From Eleusine coracana subsp. coracana (lineage: Eukaryota > Streptophyta > Magnoliopsida > Poales > Poaceae), in the NCBI GenBank assembly GCA_032690845.1, contig CM064417.1, positions 25,627,110 through 25,691,109 on the forward strand: 64,000 bases of DNA. Reading direction: 5' to 3'. Shown here piece by piece: positions 54,318 through 63,837 of the stretch. Numbering within the stretch: position 1 is the first letter of the stretch; each line of letters opens with the position of its first letter. Below the pieces are notes generated by a model. It was given only the letters and a program-made list of their open reading frames with translations, was not told the origin of the DNA and did no database searches. Position numbers and translations under genes: made by a program.

Positions 54318-56887
54318 ATTGTCGTGCAATTAACAATATTACAATTTGTTATCGATATCCTATACCACGCCTTGATGATATGCTTGATAAACTTAGTGGT
54401 GCCACAATTTTCTCTAAGGTTGATTTGCGTAGTGGTTACCATCAAATAAGAATGAAATTAGGAGATGAATGGAAAATGGCTTTTAAAACTAAATTTGGCT
54501 TGTATGAATGGTTGGTTATGCCGTTTGGATTGTCTAATGCTCCTAGCACTTTTATGCGCTTAATGAATGAAGTTCTTCGGCCTTTCATTGGAATATTTGT
54601 TGTTGTCTATTTTGATGATATCCTTATATACAGCAAATCCATGAATGAGCATTTAGATCATTTGCGTGCTGTTTTTGATGCTTTGCGTGCTGCTCACTTG
54701 TTTGGAAACATGGAAAAATGCACTTTTTGCACGCAACGTGTTTTGTTTCTTGGATATGTTGTTACTCCACAGGGCATTGAGGTCGATAGCAGCAAGGTGG
54801 ACGCCATTCAGAGTTGGCCCCAACCGACGACGGTCACACAGGTTCGCAGTTTTCTTGGTCTTGCAGGCTTCTATCGTCGTTTTGTGCGGGATTTCAGTTC
54901 TATTGCTGCACCATTACATGAGCTGACCAAGAAGGGTGCGCCATTTGAGTGGGGCGCACCACAAGACGACGCATTCAACACTTTAAAGGAACGGTTAACT
55001 CATGCTCCTCTCTTACAATTGCCTAATTTTGATAAAGTGTTTGAATTGGAATGTGATGCTAGTGGAATTGGTTTGGGTGCTGTTTTGTTGCAAGATCATA
55101 AACCCATTGCTTATTTTAGTGAGAAGTTAAGTGGTGCTGCTCTTAAATATTCCACTTATGATAAAGAACTTTATGCTTTAGTAAGAACTTTGCAAACATG
55201 GCAGCATTATTTATGGCCTCGCGAATTTATTATTCATTCTGATCATGAGGCTTTGAAACATATTAGAACCCAAACTAATCTGAATCGTCGTCATGCTAAA
55301 TGGGTTGAATTTATTGAATCTTTTCCATACATCATTAAACATAAAAACGGGAAGGAAAATATGATTGCCGATGCTTTGTCTCGTCGTTATATGATGCTGT
55401 CCCAATTAGACTTTAAAATCTTTGGTTTGCAAGCTTTGAAAGATCAATATGTGAATGATGCTGATTTTCATGATATTATGATGCATTGTAAGGATGGCAA
55501 ACCTTGGGGCAAATTTCATATGCAGGATGGGTTCCTGTTTCGTGCTAACAAGCTGTGTATTCCAGCTAGCTCGGTTCGTCTTTTGTTGTTACAGGAGGCG
55601 CATGGAGGTGGTCTTATGGGTCACTTCGGAGTTTTCAAGACACATGAGGTGTTGGCCGACCATTTCTTTTGGCCACGGATGCGCCGTGATGTTGAGCGCC
55701 TTGTTGCACGCTGTACTACATGTCAAAAAGCTAAATCTCGTTTGGGTAATCATGGTTTGTATATGCCCTTGCCTGTTCCCTCTTCTCCTTGGCATGATAT
55801 TTCGATGGATTTTGTTTTGGGATTGCCTCGCACTAAGAAGGGGAGGGACAGTATTTTTGTGGTTGTTGATCGTTTCTCTAAAATGGCTCACTTTATACCT
55901 TGTCATAAAACTGATGATGCCTCAAATGTTGCTGAATTGTTCTTTAGAGAGATTGTTAGATTGCATGGAATTCCTAAAACAATTGTCTCTGATCGTGATG
56001 CTAAGTTTCTTAGTCATTTTTGGCGTTCTCTTTGGAATAAATTAGGAACTAAGCTGCTGTTTAGTACTACTTGTCATCCTCAAACTGATGGGCAAACTGA
56101 GGTAGTAAATAGAACTTTGTCTGCTATGCTTAGAGCTGTTTTAGATAAAAATTTGAGACGCTGGGAAGATTGTTTACCTCATGTTGAATTTGCTTATAAT
56201 CGTGCTACACATTCTGCCACTAAGTTGTGTCCTTTTGAGGTTGTTTATGGCTATGTTCCTAAGGCGCCTATTGATTTGTTTGCTATTGATGCTGAAGATG
56301 AACCACATCTTGATGCTCTTGCTCATATTGATCACATGAAACAATTGCATGAAGAAACACAACACAACATTGCCATTGCTAATAAAAAGTATCAAGTTGC
56401 TGGTAGTAAAGGTAGAAAACATATTTCTTTTGAACCTGGTGATTTGGTTTGGTTGCACTTGCGTAAAGATAGATTTCCTACTTTGCGTCGTTCTAAACTG
56501 ATGCCTCGTGCTGCTGGTCCTTTTAAAGTGCTAACCAAGATTAACGATAATGCTTATGTTCTTGACTTGCCCATGGAGTTTGGTGTTTCCACTAGTTTTA
56601 ATGTTGCAGATTTGAAACCATACTTGGGTGAGGATGATGAGTTGCCGTCGAGGACGACTTCACTTCAAGAAGGGGAGGATGATGAGGACATCAACGACAT
56701 ACGAATAATGACGACGGAAGATGGCGCGCCAAACCAAGCTGTCACACCTCCACCTCTCGTCGTCGTGCCTCCTCGAGTTACGGATCCATCTTCTAACGAG
56801 ACGACGACGTACAAGGGCCCAATCACTAGAGCTCGAGCCCAGGAATTGAAGATGGTTTTGATGCTAAGGAACGACGGCCCAGGATGA
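54212..56887 (+). CDS. pol: Gypsy C pol: RT, RNase H, integrase with LTR-encoded tail
   Basis: 891 codons in the +2 frame relative to gag. RT: WRMCVDCRAINNI, LRSGYHQIRMK, YFDDILIYSKS near 132. RNase H: ELECDASG near 282, YDKELYALV near 316, IIHSDHEAL near 341, all catalytic acids present. Integrase: HHCC zinc region about 463-507, then Asp in SMDFVLG (~532), Asp in SDRDAKF (~593) and Glu in GQTEVVNR (~629). GPFKVL follows near 768 and FNVADLKPYLGEDDE after it. Residues 823-891 are encoded inside the 3' LTR and include YKGPITRARAQELK. No chromodomain is obvious. The first Met (54212) is internal to the original polyprotein, so translation from it is doubtful. Confidence 0.93.
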   Translation: MQALLDKGYIRESLSPCSVSVLLVPKKDGSWRMCVDCRAINNITICYRYPIPRLDDMLDKLSGATIFSKVDLRSGYHQIRMKLGDEWKMAFKTKFGLYEWLVMPFGLSNAPSTFMRLMNEVLRPFIGIFVVVYFDDILIYSKSMNEHLDHLRAVFDALRAAHLFGNMEKCTFCTQRVLFLGYVVTPQGIEVDSSKVDAIQSWPQPTTVTQVRSFLGLAGFYRRFVRDFSSIAAPLHELTKKGAPFEWGAPQDDAFNTLKERLTHAPLLQLPNFDKVFELECDASGIGLGAVLLQDHKPIAYFSEKLSGAALKYSTYDKELYALVRTLQTWQHYLWPREFIIHSDHEALKHIRTQTNLNRRHAKWVEFIESFPYIIKHKNGKENMIADALSRRYMMLSQLDFKIFGLQALKDQYVNDADFHDIMMHCKDGKPWGKFHMQDGFLFRANKLCIPASSVRLLLLQEAHGGGLMGHFGVFKTHEVLADHFFWPRMRRDVERLVARCTTCQKAKSRLGNHGLYMPLPVPSSPWHDISMDFVLGLPRTKKGRDSIFVVVDRFSKMAHFIPCHKTDDASNVAELFFREIVRLHGIPKTIVSDRDAKFLSHFWRSLWNKLGTKLLFSTTCHPQTDGQTEVVNRTLSAMLRAVLDKNLRRWEDCLPHVEFAYNRATHSATKLCPFEVVYGYVPKAPIDLFAIDAEDEPHLDALAHIDHMKQLHEETQHNIAIANKKYQVAGSKGRKHISFEPGDLVWLHLRKDRFPTLRRSKLMPRAAGPFKVLTKINDNAYVLDLPMEFGVSTSFNVADLKPYLGEDDELPSRTTSLQEGEDDEDINDIRIMTTEDGAPNQAVTPPPLVVVPPRVTDPSSNETTTYKGPITRARAQELKMVLMLRNDGPG
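56668..56679 (+). promoter_or_regulatory. Polypurine tract of gypsy C
   Basis: AGAAGGGGAGGA lies directly before the 3' LTR TGATGAGG; it is also coding (LQEGEDDE), so both functions share the sequence. Confidence 0.88.
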
Positions 56888-57319
56888 TGTCGCCCGAAGG
56901 CCCACGTGGCCCAAGTCGCACGACTCCCTCTCCACCGCGCGCCTCTCCACTTCAGCCGGCCCTAGATGCCTCGTCCTCCCCCTATATAGTCAAGGGCTGC
57001 GCCCCTTGTAATCTTCGAGTTTTGTTTTAAGTTTAGCTTAGCTATACATCCGTCTCTCGACGTGAATTCAGAACTCCACCTTCGTGCAATACATCAGATT
57101 GCTCGCTTCTAATTCTTGCTCGTTCTTCGATTGCGCGTAAGAATTGATCCTCGTGATCAGGTTGATCTTGTTTACCACAAGGTTAATATCCTCCAGAAGT
57201 TGGTTCAGCGATTGCATTGGCGCTTCGACTTGCTCGTCGTAGTCGGATCGTGAGGGTCGACATCCACCAAATCGAAGTTATCTCCACTCGCCGAAAGATC
57301 GGGCACTCTACACCTATCA
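56680..57319 (+). repeat. 3' LTR of gypsy C
   Basis: 640 bp, pairing with 50474-51113 with seven substitutions and no indels. It carries the last 69 codons of pol. Confidence 0.97.
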
Positions 57320-57324
57320 AACGG
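57320..57324. repeat. Target-site duplication AACGG of gypsy C (right copy)
   Basis: Identical to 50469-50473. Confidence 0.95.
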
Positions 57325-57699
57325 GGTAATGAAAGGTGTCATGAGTTGGTCGGATTCTTTCATCGTGATTTGATGGTACCCAGAATACGCATCGAGGAAG
57401 CAGAGAGTCTCGCACCGCGCGGTCGAGTTGACTATCTGGTCTATGCGTTGCAAAGGAAAAGGATCCTTTGGACATTCTCCATTTCCTATTCTTTTTTCGT
57501 ACAAGAATAGGATTCGCTAACCATTCAGGATGGAATACCTTGTTGATGAATCCGGTGGCTTGCAGCTTCACGATCTCCTCCACGATTGCCTGGTGCTTCT
57601 CCTCGTCGAAGCGGCGCAGACATTGCTTCACCTGTTGGTGCCCGACCTGATGTTCAAGGAGTGCTCGGCGACTTTCCTCGGACAAGAAAAAATGGAACA
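57325..57699 (-). pseudogene. pol: Tat-like element D pol, RT N-terminal part
   Basis: The minus strand reads VKQCLRRFDEEKHQAIVEE, FINKVFHPEWLANPILVRKK, KDPFPLQRIDQIVNSTA and CFLDAYSGYHQITMKES, ending at TPFITPF where gypsy C is inserted. A frameshift lies near 57480. The frame continues at 50473 with the YVDD half. Confidence 0.85.
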
Positions 57700-58472
57700 G
57701 ACCATGCCCAAATCACGGTTTCCCCATCAAGCACCCCCTCCTGGTTGTCCCACTTGGACGAATCAGCTTGCGTGTTACCTTCAGGACTCCATGTAACTTT
57801 AGGACTGAGACCCTTGTTTTCGAAGTCGTCGAGTTCCCGGGAGCATACCACGCCATCCTTGGGCGCCCCTGCTATGCCAAGTTCATAGCGATCCCCAACT
57901 ACACCTACTTGAAGCTCAAGATGTCGAGGCTAAAATGGGTCATCACCGTGGGCGTGTTGCTCCGACGTGCTTTTTAGTGCGAGATGGAGAGCGCCTACCT
58001 CACCGCCGTAACGCTGGCCTCAATTGAAGAGCTCGCGACCATTCGCACTCACCTCGAAAAAGGGACTCCTGAGGCTAGCCACAAGAACGCCTCGTTGAAG
58101 CCAGCGGAGGACACCAAGGAGGTGCAGATCGACCCCGAAGGCGACAAGGAGAAGACAGTGAGGGTGGGGACCTCCCTGACCCTCAAAAAGGAAAGCAAGC
58201 TCGTCGACTTCCTTCACGGGAATGCCGACGTCTTCACGTGGAGACCCTCAGACATGTCGGGCATTCCAAGGGAAGTCGGTGAGCACTCCTTGAACATCAG
58301 GCCGAGCCCCAAACCGGTGAAGCAACATCTGTGCCGCTTCGATAAGGAGAAGCACCGAGCAATCGGGGAGGAGATCGCAAAGCTGCAAGCTGCCGGATTC
58401 ATCAAGGAGGTATTCCATCCCGAATGGTTAGCTAATCCTGTTCTTGTATGAAAAAAGAATTGGAAATGGAGT
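57700..58472 (+). pseudogene. Inverted Tat-like protease/RT fragment (second copy)
   Basis: Plus strand. RVTFRTPCNFRTETLVFEVV and GAYHAILGRPCYAKF (57768-57900) are the protease-RT linker of Tat elements. 57984-58451 continues with ESAYLTAVTLASIEELATIR, LVDFLHGNADVFTWRPSDM and VFHPEWLANPVLV, then a stop at a TGA where the minus copy has CGA. The last ~220 bp (58250-58472) are an inverted, roughly 88% identical copy of 57474-57690. Both copies end within the same short stretch around KKNRKW. Confidence 0.75.
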
Positions 58473-58474
58473 GA

Positions 58475-59100
58475 TAGGGACGTCGACGAGCACTTTTCCC
58501 ATCATCGCACCCGTCGCCGGGTTTGCAGGAACGCGGGTCTCAGGGTTGGCCATCGCCCCAGCGGTCGAGGTTTTGGCACTTCCCACGGCCGGCATAGGCG
58601 CGAGTTGCACCATGTGTCATTCACGTGAGGGGTCATAACTCCCTGCGCAACATCCGGAGTCGGAATCCGTGTCTTCCAGAGACCCCACATCAAGGAGGTA
58701 GAAGAAGGATTTGTTCGGGCGCTCGATCATGCCGACGAATCCAGCGTCCCTGACTGCAGGGATACCACGGCGGACAGCAAGGTCCTGGTATCCCCATACG
58801 GCATTATTCAAGCCGCAAGGGTGGCCCTGTAGAGGGGTCTCACAGAGACATCCCGGGAGAAGGGGCTCGCTGCCGAGGTGCTAACCATGGATGTTCAACA
58901 GGGCGAACGTGAGGCGCCGAAGATCATCCTCATTGGGCGTGGGGCCCAAATAATGCTCCAGATAGTACCAAAGCTGGTCGCTATAGTTAGTTGACGACAT
59001 GAGGTTGCACAGGACACCTGGTATGGCTTGCTCATGCCGAACCGCGTGCATTGCCTCGTTGGCGATGACTGTGGCCATCGTGATTGGGTCACGGAGCGAC
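58475..59100 (-). pseudogene. gag: Tat-like element D gag, N-terminal part
   Basis: Minus strand from about 59078: MATVIANEAMHAVRHEQAIP, YYLEHYLGPTPNEDDLRRLT, a stop, then NNAVWGYQDLAVRRGIPAV and MIERPNKSFFYLLDVGSLED (58811-58617). A second stop, then a Pro/Ala/Thr-rich tail. I recognise it as gag only by its position after the Tat-like LTR and by similarity to Tat gag N-termini. It ends at the junction with the inverted fragment. Confidence 0.5.
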
Positions 59101-59104
59101 TCGT

Positions 59105-59588
59105 GCTGTCATAGCCATAGCAATGATAAATCGGTCATCCTTATCTTCGAAGTGTTTGGCTAGGACAAGTTGCACGGCTGTCAGAGCCGGGCGAGGCGAG
59201 TCATGCCCGAGCCTCTACAGACAGGCTGGTGCTGCCCCGACCTTCGAGGGGTTGAGCGAGGCGGGAGTGGGTGTTGACCCTTTGTTGGATCAAGCGAAGC
59301 GACACCGCTCCTCGACCCTTGATGGGTCGAGAGTGTGGCGTCGCTGGCTCTCAACTCTCGGTGGGTCGAGCGGGACGCGGTCAACCTTTGACCCTGAGTG
59401 GGTCGAGTGGGGCGAGAATAGTACTACCTTTCCCCCTGAGACTTGGTCGGCGCGGAGGTACCCTTCATTGGGCCATGTTGATACCACGTCGGCCATATTT
59501 CGGCGGGCCTATCATCTTAGGCGGAGCGAACGCGCTTTGGTGGGCTTTAAACGGTACCTCATGGCACCTCCGGTTTTCACCCCCAACA
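59105..59588 (-). repeat. Partial Tat/Retand-like LTR of element D
   Basis: On the minus strand it starts TGTTGGGGGTGAAAACC at 59588 and matches 773-1215 in inverted orientation, including the ACCCACCGAGGGTCGA-like repeats. It breaks near CTATGACAGC (59110), about 440 bp in. The rest of the LTR, with its TATA box, is lacking before gag. Confidence 0.75.
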
Positions 59589-59589
59589 C

Positions 59590-59976
59590 CTAGTGCATGT
59601 GATTTTCCTGAGCATCCAAGCACATCACCAACTAGTGTGACCTAAAAGACATAACCTCGACCCCCTTTAGAGTCCGTTTTTTCCTATGGACTCAAAGCCT
59701 TGACAACTTGACAAGTGTTCCAAACACTTGCTCCTAGCTTGTCCTCAGCCTTGATGCATCTCCATCAACCCTTGGACTCCACCAAGCTCACCAAGCTCCA
59801 TGCTTGTGGTCATTGTCATCATCCGCCAAGGCAACCATCATCAATAAGATTTGTAGTAGAGTTTAGAGATGATTCCTGCATAGACAACACTCATGTAGAT
59901 ATTAGCCCATAATTTCATAGCTGTCATTAATCACCAAGACATTCATACCTTGGGGATCCAATGGTCATGAAGCTTA
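59590..59976 (-). repeat. SIRE-like LTR fragment (U3 part)
   Basis: Matches 22075-22462 of LTR2, from CTAGTGC...TGTGATTT to GAAGCTTA. The last bases are cut by a B-family fragment. It overlaps the end of LTR3 by about 40 bp of equivalent sequence, so it is probably a separate LTR. Confidence 0.75.
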
Positions 59977-60999
59977 TAGTAATGGATACAAACTAGAGTT
60001 GCCTCCCGAGTTTAGGGTTAGTCCTACTTTTAACATTTCAGATTTGAAACCATACCAGGGAGGACAACTCCAATTAAATAGGGGGAGGACGATAAGTAAA
60101 TCACTTTTACGGATGCACACAACACTCCTCCAATTATGGACTTGCAAGGTCCTATGACTAGAGCTCGTGCACTTAGAGGTGACCTCGTTCCTATATTCTT
60201 TGTTATATGCCACTTTTGAGAATGGTCTGCTACCTACTGATTATATTATGATTAGGAACCATGGAGAGGATCTGAAGATGATGGGAGAAGGACTTGGGGA
60301 TGTGGAGTACCAGCAAGGACGTGAAAGACAAGGTGGAGGCCCAATTAAAACTGACTTCAAGTCTGTTTCAGGGCCCAAGACCAGTCCGCACTAAAGCAGA
60401 CGCCCAGTACGCATACGGACTCAGTTTTGGATGTTCTATGTATGCACTGAAAGCTAAGGAGAAGACCTTTCCAATTCCACTGGTCGCATGTCAACATTCA
60501 TCCGGAGTCATCAAGAATTGTCAAAACAAGAGAGGGTCCCAAATGTGTCCTGGCACTGTGTCGTCTGTTTTTGTCCTTCGGGCTTTTGTATCCAGTTGAG
60601 CCCAATTAGGGGCACATCTAGAGGGTCTTGCCCAACCCTAGGGTTTTCATAAACAGCCACCACCGCTCTATTAGCTTTTGGGTTTTACTTGGATTATTCT
60701 ATTCATAATAGTTTTGCCATTACATCGGTTTGTGAGACCCAACTTCATGAGATTCATAATACATCTGCAATTGTGTTGCATTCCTATTTGTTCTTTTTGT
60801 GTTCTTGATTCATAGGCAGGGATTAGCCTTCTCAGTAAGGTCAATCATTTTTTAACGGTTGATAACCAGAGGAGACATTGTGCTGCGATTGCAGGGTTCT
60901 GAATATGTTGTTTAGAAGCAGGATCGATTTGTGTTTCGCCTCCGCCCAAATCAAAATTATCAGAACTTTTCGGAAGATCGGTAACCCTTGTCCACATCA
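59977..60999 (+). mobile_element. 3' end of a B-family gypsy element (plus), truncated
   Basis: 59977-60090 keeps the pol end (PEFRVSPTFNISDLKPYQG, in shifted frames). 60091-60999 is a whole B-type LTR ending CTTGTCCACATCA. The TATA region reads TTTCATAAACAG instead of TTTATATACAG. No left LTR, so truncated on the 5' side. The right flank is CCATG. Confidence 0.8.
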
Positions 61000-61994
61000 C
61001 CATGCATAAGCAGTGATACATGCAAATATGATTCATACAAGATCCGGAGTACTATCCGAATCACCACGATTAAGATAGCATCTAGGTACTTAGCCTATGC
61101 ACTAAGAAAGGATTAAGCTCATGTAGGATCATCGAATCCAGGTAATCGAGTAATCAAAACCATTCATCAACATACTAGATATTACTTCAATATGATACAT
61201 AGTATGAGATTCATCATCATGTAGTAAGCCAACCTTGATGGATCACCTCAAGCACTAGTAGTTCTTGAACTCCAAACCTGCGACCTTGCGATCATCAACT
61301 TGGCTAGGTTACCAAGCTAAACCTAGCCACAAGAGATGTGAGGAATGAGGCAAAGCCTTGGTGGGTCTAAACTCACGGGATCTGTTGTGCCTCGGCGGCG
61401 TCTCCCCAAGCCTTAGGGTTTACAAGTATTTACATGAGCATAACTCGAGATAGAGTCAGTTTCTTGGGAAAAAGGCCACATGCCGATCGGCACGACGGAC
61501 ATACCGATCAGCACACTTCATGTTTGGCCTGATTTCTCTTCTAAGTCGGTTCCCAATTCTTCTGTAGCTTCCATGTTGGTCCTCTCAACAGGTTCTTCGA
61601 AGTAAAGTCTTGTAATGTGCGTTTAAGATCTTGAAATTTCCTTTTATCTCTTTACGAAGCATATTTCCAAGATTTGTGTGAATAACTTTTTTCTAGAAGG
61701 TTCTCAGGAGTGAGCCAGCCTTGATCAGCCTAGATTAACCTTGTGCCAATTGACATGGTGGACGTGTTGGTCAGCACCAGGGCCTTTTCTGCTACAATTC
61801 ATCTCTTCAAAGTCCAAGTCCACTAGAAATGTCCTAAATTGTTGTCTTTTCACCTGTTTCTGCAATAAATCTCCAGAACGATAATTGTACACATATTCTA
61901 CTATTTTCAAGGGTTAATAGCCTATAATGGTGATATTTAAGATCTCAAGAAGGCATTTTTGGTGCATAAAATGGCACACCAACAAGAATCAACA
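61000..61994 (-). repeat. Athila-like LTR end (minus), truncated
   Basis: The minus strand starts TGTTGATTCTTGTTGG at 61994, directly after a purine tract. It has no coding. It contains two short GCCGATCGGCAC / ACCGATCAGCAC motifs around 61482-61521. The far end is cut by the B-family fragment at 61000. Confidence 0.5.
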
Positions 61995-62012
61995 ACTCCC
62001 CCACACTTAAAT
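61995..62012 (-). promoter_or_regulatory. Athila-like polypurine tract
   Basis: The minus strand reads TTTAAGTGTGGGGGAGT next to TGTTGATTC. AAGTGTGGGGGAG is a familiar purine tract of Athila-group gypsy elements. Confidence 0.6.
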
Positions 62013-62383
62013 CTTTGCTAGTCTCTGAGCAAAGTCAAGAATGAAAATCAATCCATATATAATCATGTCAAACATAGAAGCTTTTCAGATATACACAAGT
62101 TGAGCACTTAATCATTATATTGTAAGATCAAATTAATTATTCAACAAATCATTCAATATATGGATATTATTATTGAAAACACTCCCTAAAGCTAGTCTTA
62201 AAATTATTCAACTCAGTGGTTAAAACTTTTCCACATATGTAAATCATCACTTAAAAGTACATCATGAGCAGAAGACCTATCCCTCTCAAATGTCAAAATA
62301 AACAACCCAACTCCCTTTTCACTCATCCTAACATCTATTTCAATGCAAAATATTTTATATGTAAGGTAATATGAGTAGGTAGG
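62013..62383 (-). other. AT-rich Athila-like 3' noncoding region
   Basis: AT-rich, with no reading frame I can support. Position upstream of the purine tract fits the 3' untranslated part of the Athila-like element. The boundary at 62384 is approximate. Confidence 0.4.
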
Positions 62384-63425
62384 TGTTGATGCAAAAATCA
62401 CCACGCATGACCTGAGAGATTTGCTTAACTCTAGTGTAGGCTCAATACAGAAATCGAGGCGTGCCAGTCGATTTTCTCTGCAAATCAACAAAGAAAACAA
62501 ACGGTCAAATTCCATGGTTCACCAGCCCAGGACAGGCCGATGAGGAAAGCGGATGAGGAAAGCCGATAGTCACTGTTCATGAAAACCAGCCGATGACTGC
62601 AAATAGAAAATAATATTGAAAATAAATTAATCGGCTGATTTGTATGGTCTCATCGGCAAATCAATAAACAAATATTAAATACTGCAAAAAATTGCCGATA
62701 AGAATTAAGTCGATAGATCTAAGATAAACGTACTAGACTTGTTCTGTTGATGCCAAAAAAGTGGACAGGCCAGAGTTGATAGAAGTACAGTAATCGTGCA
62801 AAGACTCTCCCCGTAGATAGTGTTAAGTCGATAGATCTAATAAATACTATTGCAAATATGCCTAGTAATCACAGATCTAATCTTATCAAATAAAGGGGGC
62901 AATCGACATCTATGAATGTAATGATAAAGAAAAAAGACAGTAAGAAGTCGATTGAACCGTGATAACCAGTCAGCTAAACGTTCCGACAGAACCCTATCGA
63001 CTCTACCCACGATCGTTCCGTACCTAGTACTATCAACTCGGCGAGAGGTCAAAATCGATGCAGCCTCGTTGGCTCGAGCAGATTGAACATAATTAAGACA
63101 GTGCCCAAACAAAGCAAATAGAACTAAATACGCTCTAATTATAGGTAAAATCGATAGAGTTACCCAAATAATAGATCTATATGAAACTTATAAAACCTCT
63201 AAAAATCATAATAGATCGGACCTAACCGAGACAGTATTGCAACTTGAAGTCGATAGTATAAACATAATTAAGATCTAATTATCGGATAACTAGCAATTCC
63301 AAAGATAACAACTAGAATATCAAGTCAATGAGAAAGTACTACTTGAAGTTGATAGACTTACCGAGGTTGACTAATCCAAGTCTGTCACCGAGATCGGAGC
63401 CGATGTAGCCCACACAAGATAAGGA
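62384..63425 (-). other. Leader-like region with an intron-like segment (minus)
   Basis: Downstream of a minus-strand TATA box, the minus strand shows CCTCGGTAAGT (donor-like, about 63362). A T-rich stretch of some 760 bp follows, then CTATTTGCAG (acceptor-like, about 62602) and a short ATG-containing piece CCATGGAATTTGACC. A second TTGATTTGCAG acceptor lies near 62478. No long frame follows. AATCGGCTGAT and GCCGATAAG motifs recur at 62540-62720. It may be the leader of a retroelement or the start of a host-like transcript. Confidence 0.35.
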
Positions 63426-63737
63426 TGTTGTCGAGAAATGGTTTGGCGATGCGTCGAATTGTATTAAACGAAAGTGTTGTTTTTCTCATACAGACCCAAT
63501 TACATATTTATAGGCACATGCAAGGAGTTCTGAACCAATTTGGTCAGGACTCTTCGGCTTCCAAACAAACAAACTGACTATATTTATTCCTAAACAAAAT
63601 CTAAACTAAAATAGGAAGAGATAAAATAACCCTATCAGGCGCACTTTATTTGTTTCAGCCGTTGAACTCCTTCGCCTTGGCTGATTCGAGCTCCACGCCT
63701 CTGACCATTAGGATCGGTCCAAATTCTAGTGCCAACA
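63426..63737 (-). repeat. LTR-like promoter segment (minus)
   Basis: The minus strand starts TGTTGGCACTAGAATTTGG at 63737 and, 312 bp later, reads TCGACAACA, giving TGTTG...CAACA ends. CTATAAATATG at about 63507-63517 is a good TATA box. A G14 purine run lies just outside the start, as expected for a 3' LTR of a minus-strand element that extends past the window. No tRNA complement is visible at the other end, and an alternative end near 62384 (ATCAACA) cannot be excluded. Confidence 0.45.
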
Positions 63738-63760
63738 CATGCCCCCCCCCCCCCCAGTTC
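63738..63760 (-). promoter_or_regulatory. Probable polypurine tract with a G14 run
   Basis: The minus strand reads GAACTG, then G14 (63742-63755), then CATG before the TGTTGG start. It suits a polypurine tract extended by slippage. Confidence 0.45.
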
Positions 63761-63837
63761 AGGATACGAAATGTTTATGCGCTGGATTTTATCTCCTCGT
63801 TTATCATGCACCTTTACCGCAACCTACCAGCGTCCCA

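Larger units (their letters stand above)
50474..57319 (+). mobile_element. Gypsy element C (CRM-like chromovirus), plus, nearly intact
   Basis: This 6846-bp element has two 640-bp LTRs differing at 7 sites (1.1%), a primer site, a polypurine tract and TSD AACGG. At 1.3e-8 substitutions per site per year this gives about 0.4 million years, the youngest insertion here. Coding is gag-protease (52161-54317) and pol (54212-56887), out of frame because of a 13-bp deletion near 54201. Apart from that I see no stop in either frame. Same family as element A. Confidence 0.97.
47063..59588 (-). mobile_element. Tat/Retand-like gypsy element D, decayed and rearranged
   Basis: Minus-strand order: partial LTR (59588-59105), gag N-terminal part (59100-58475), an inverted pro/RT piece (57700-58472), RT (57690-57325, resuming at 50473), RNase H, integrase, 3' noncoding. 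The gypsy order and lack of a chromodomain fit the Tat group. The 3' LTR is missing. C is inserted in its RT with duplication AACGG. Confidence 0.7.

Noticed and set aside
57984..58451. Independent plus-strand host gene of 155 codons
   Set aside because: The translation matches the protease-RT linker of Tat-like pol and is an inverted copy of the neighbouring element sequence.
45399..59634. LTR3 and the fragment at 59590-59976 as one LTR split by element D
   Set aside because: Both pieces contain the same ~40 bp (CTAGTGC to CACATCACC), much longer than a 5-bp duplication, and the D end does not meet LTR3. Two separate LTR fragments fit better.
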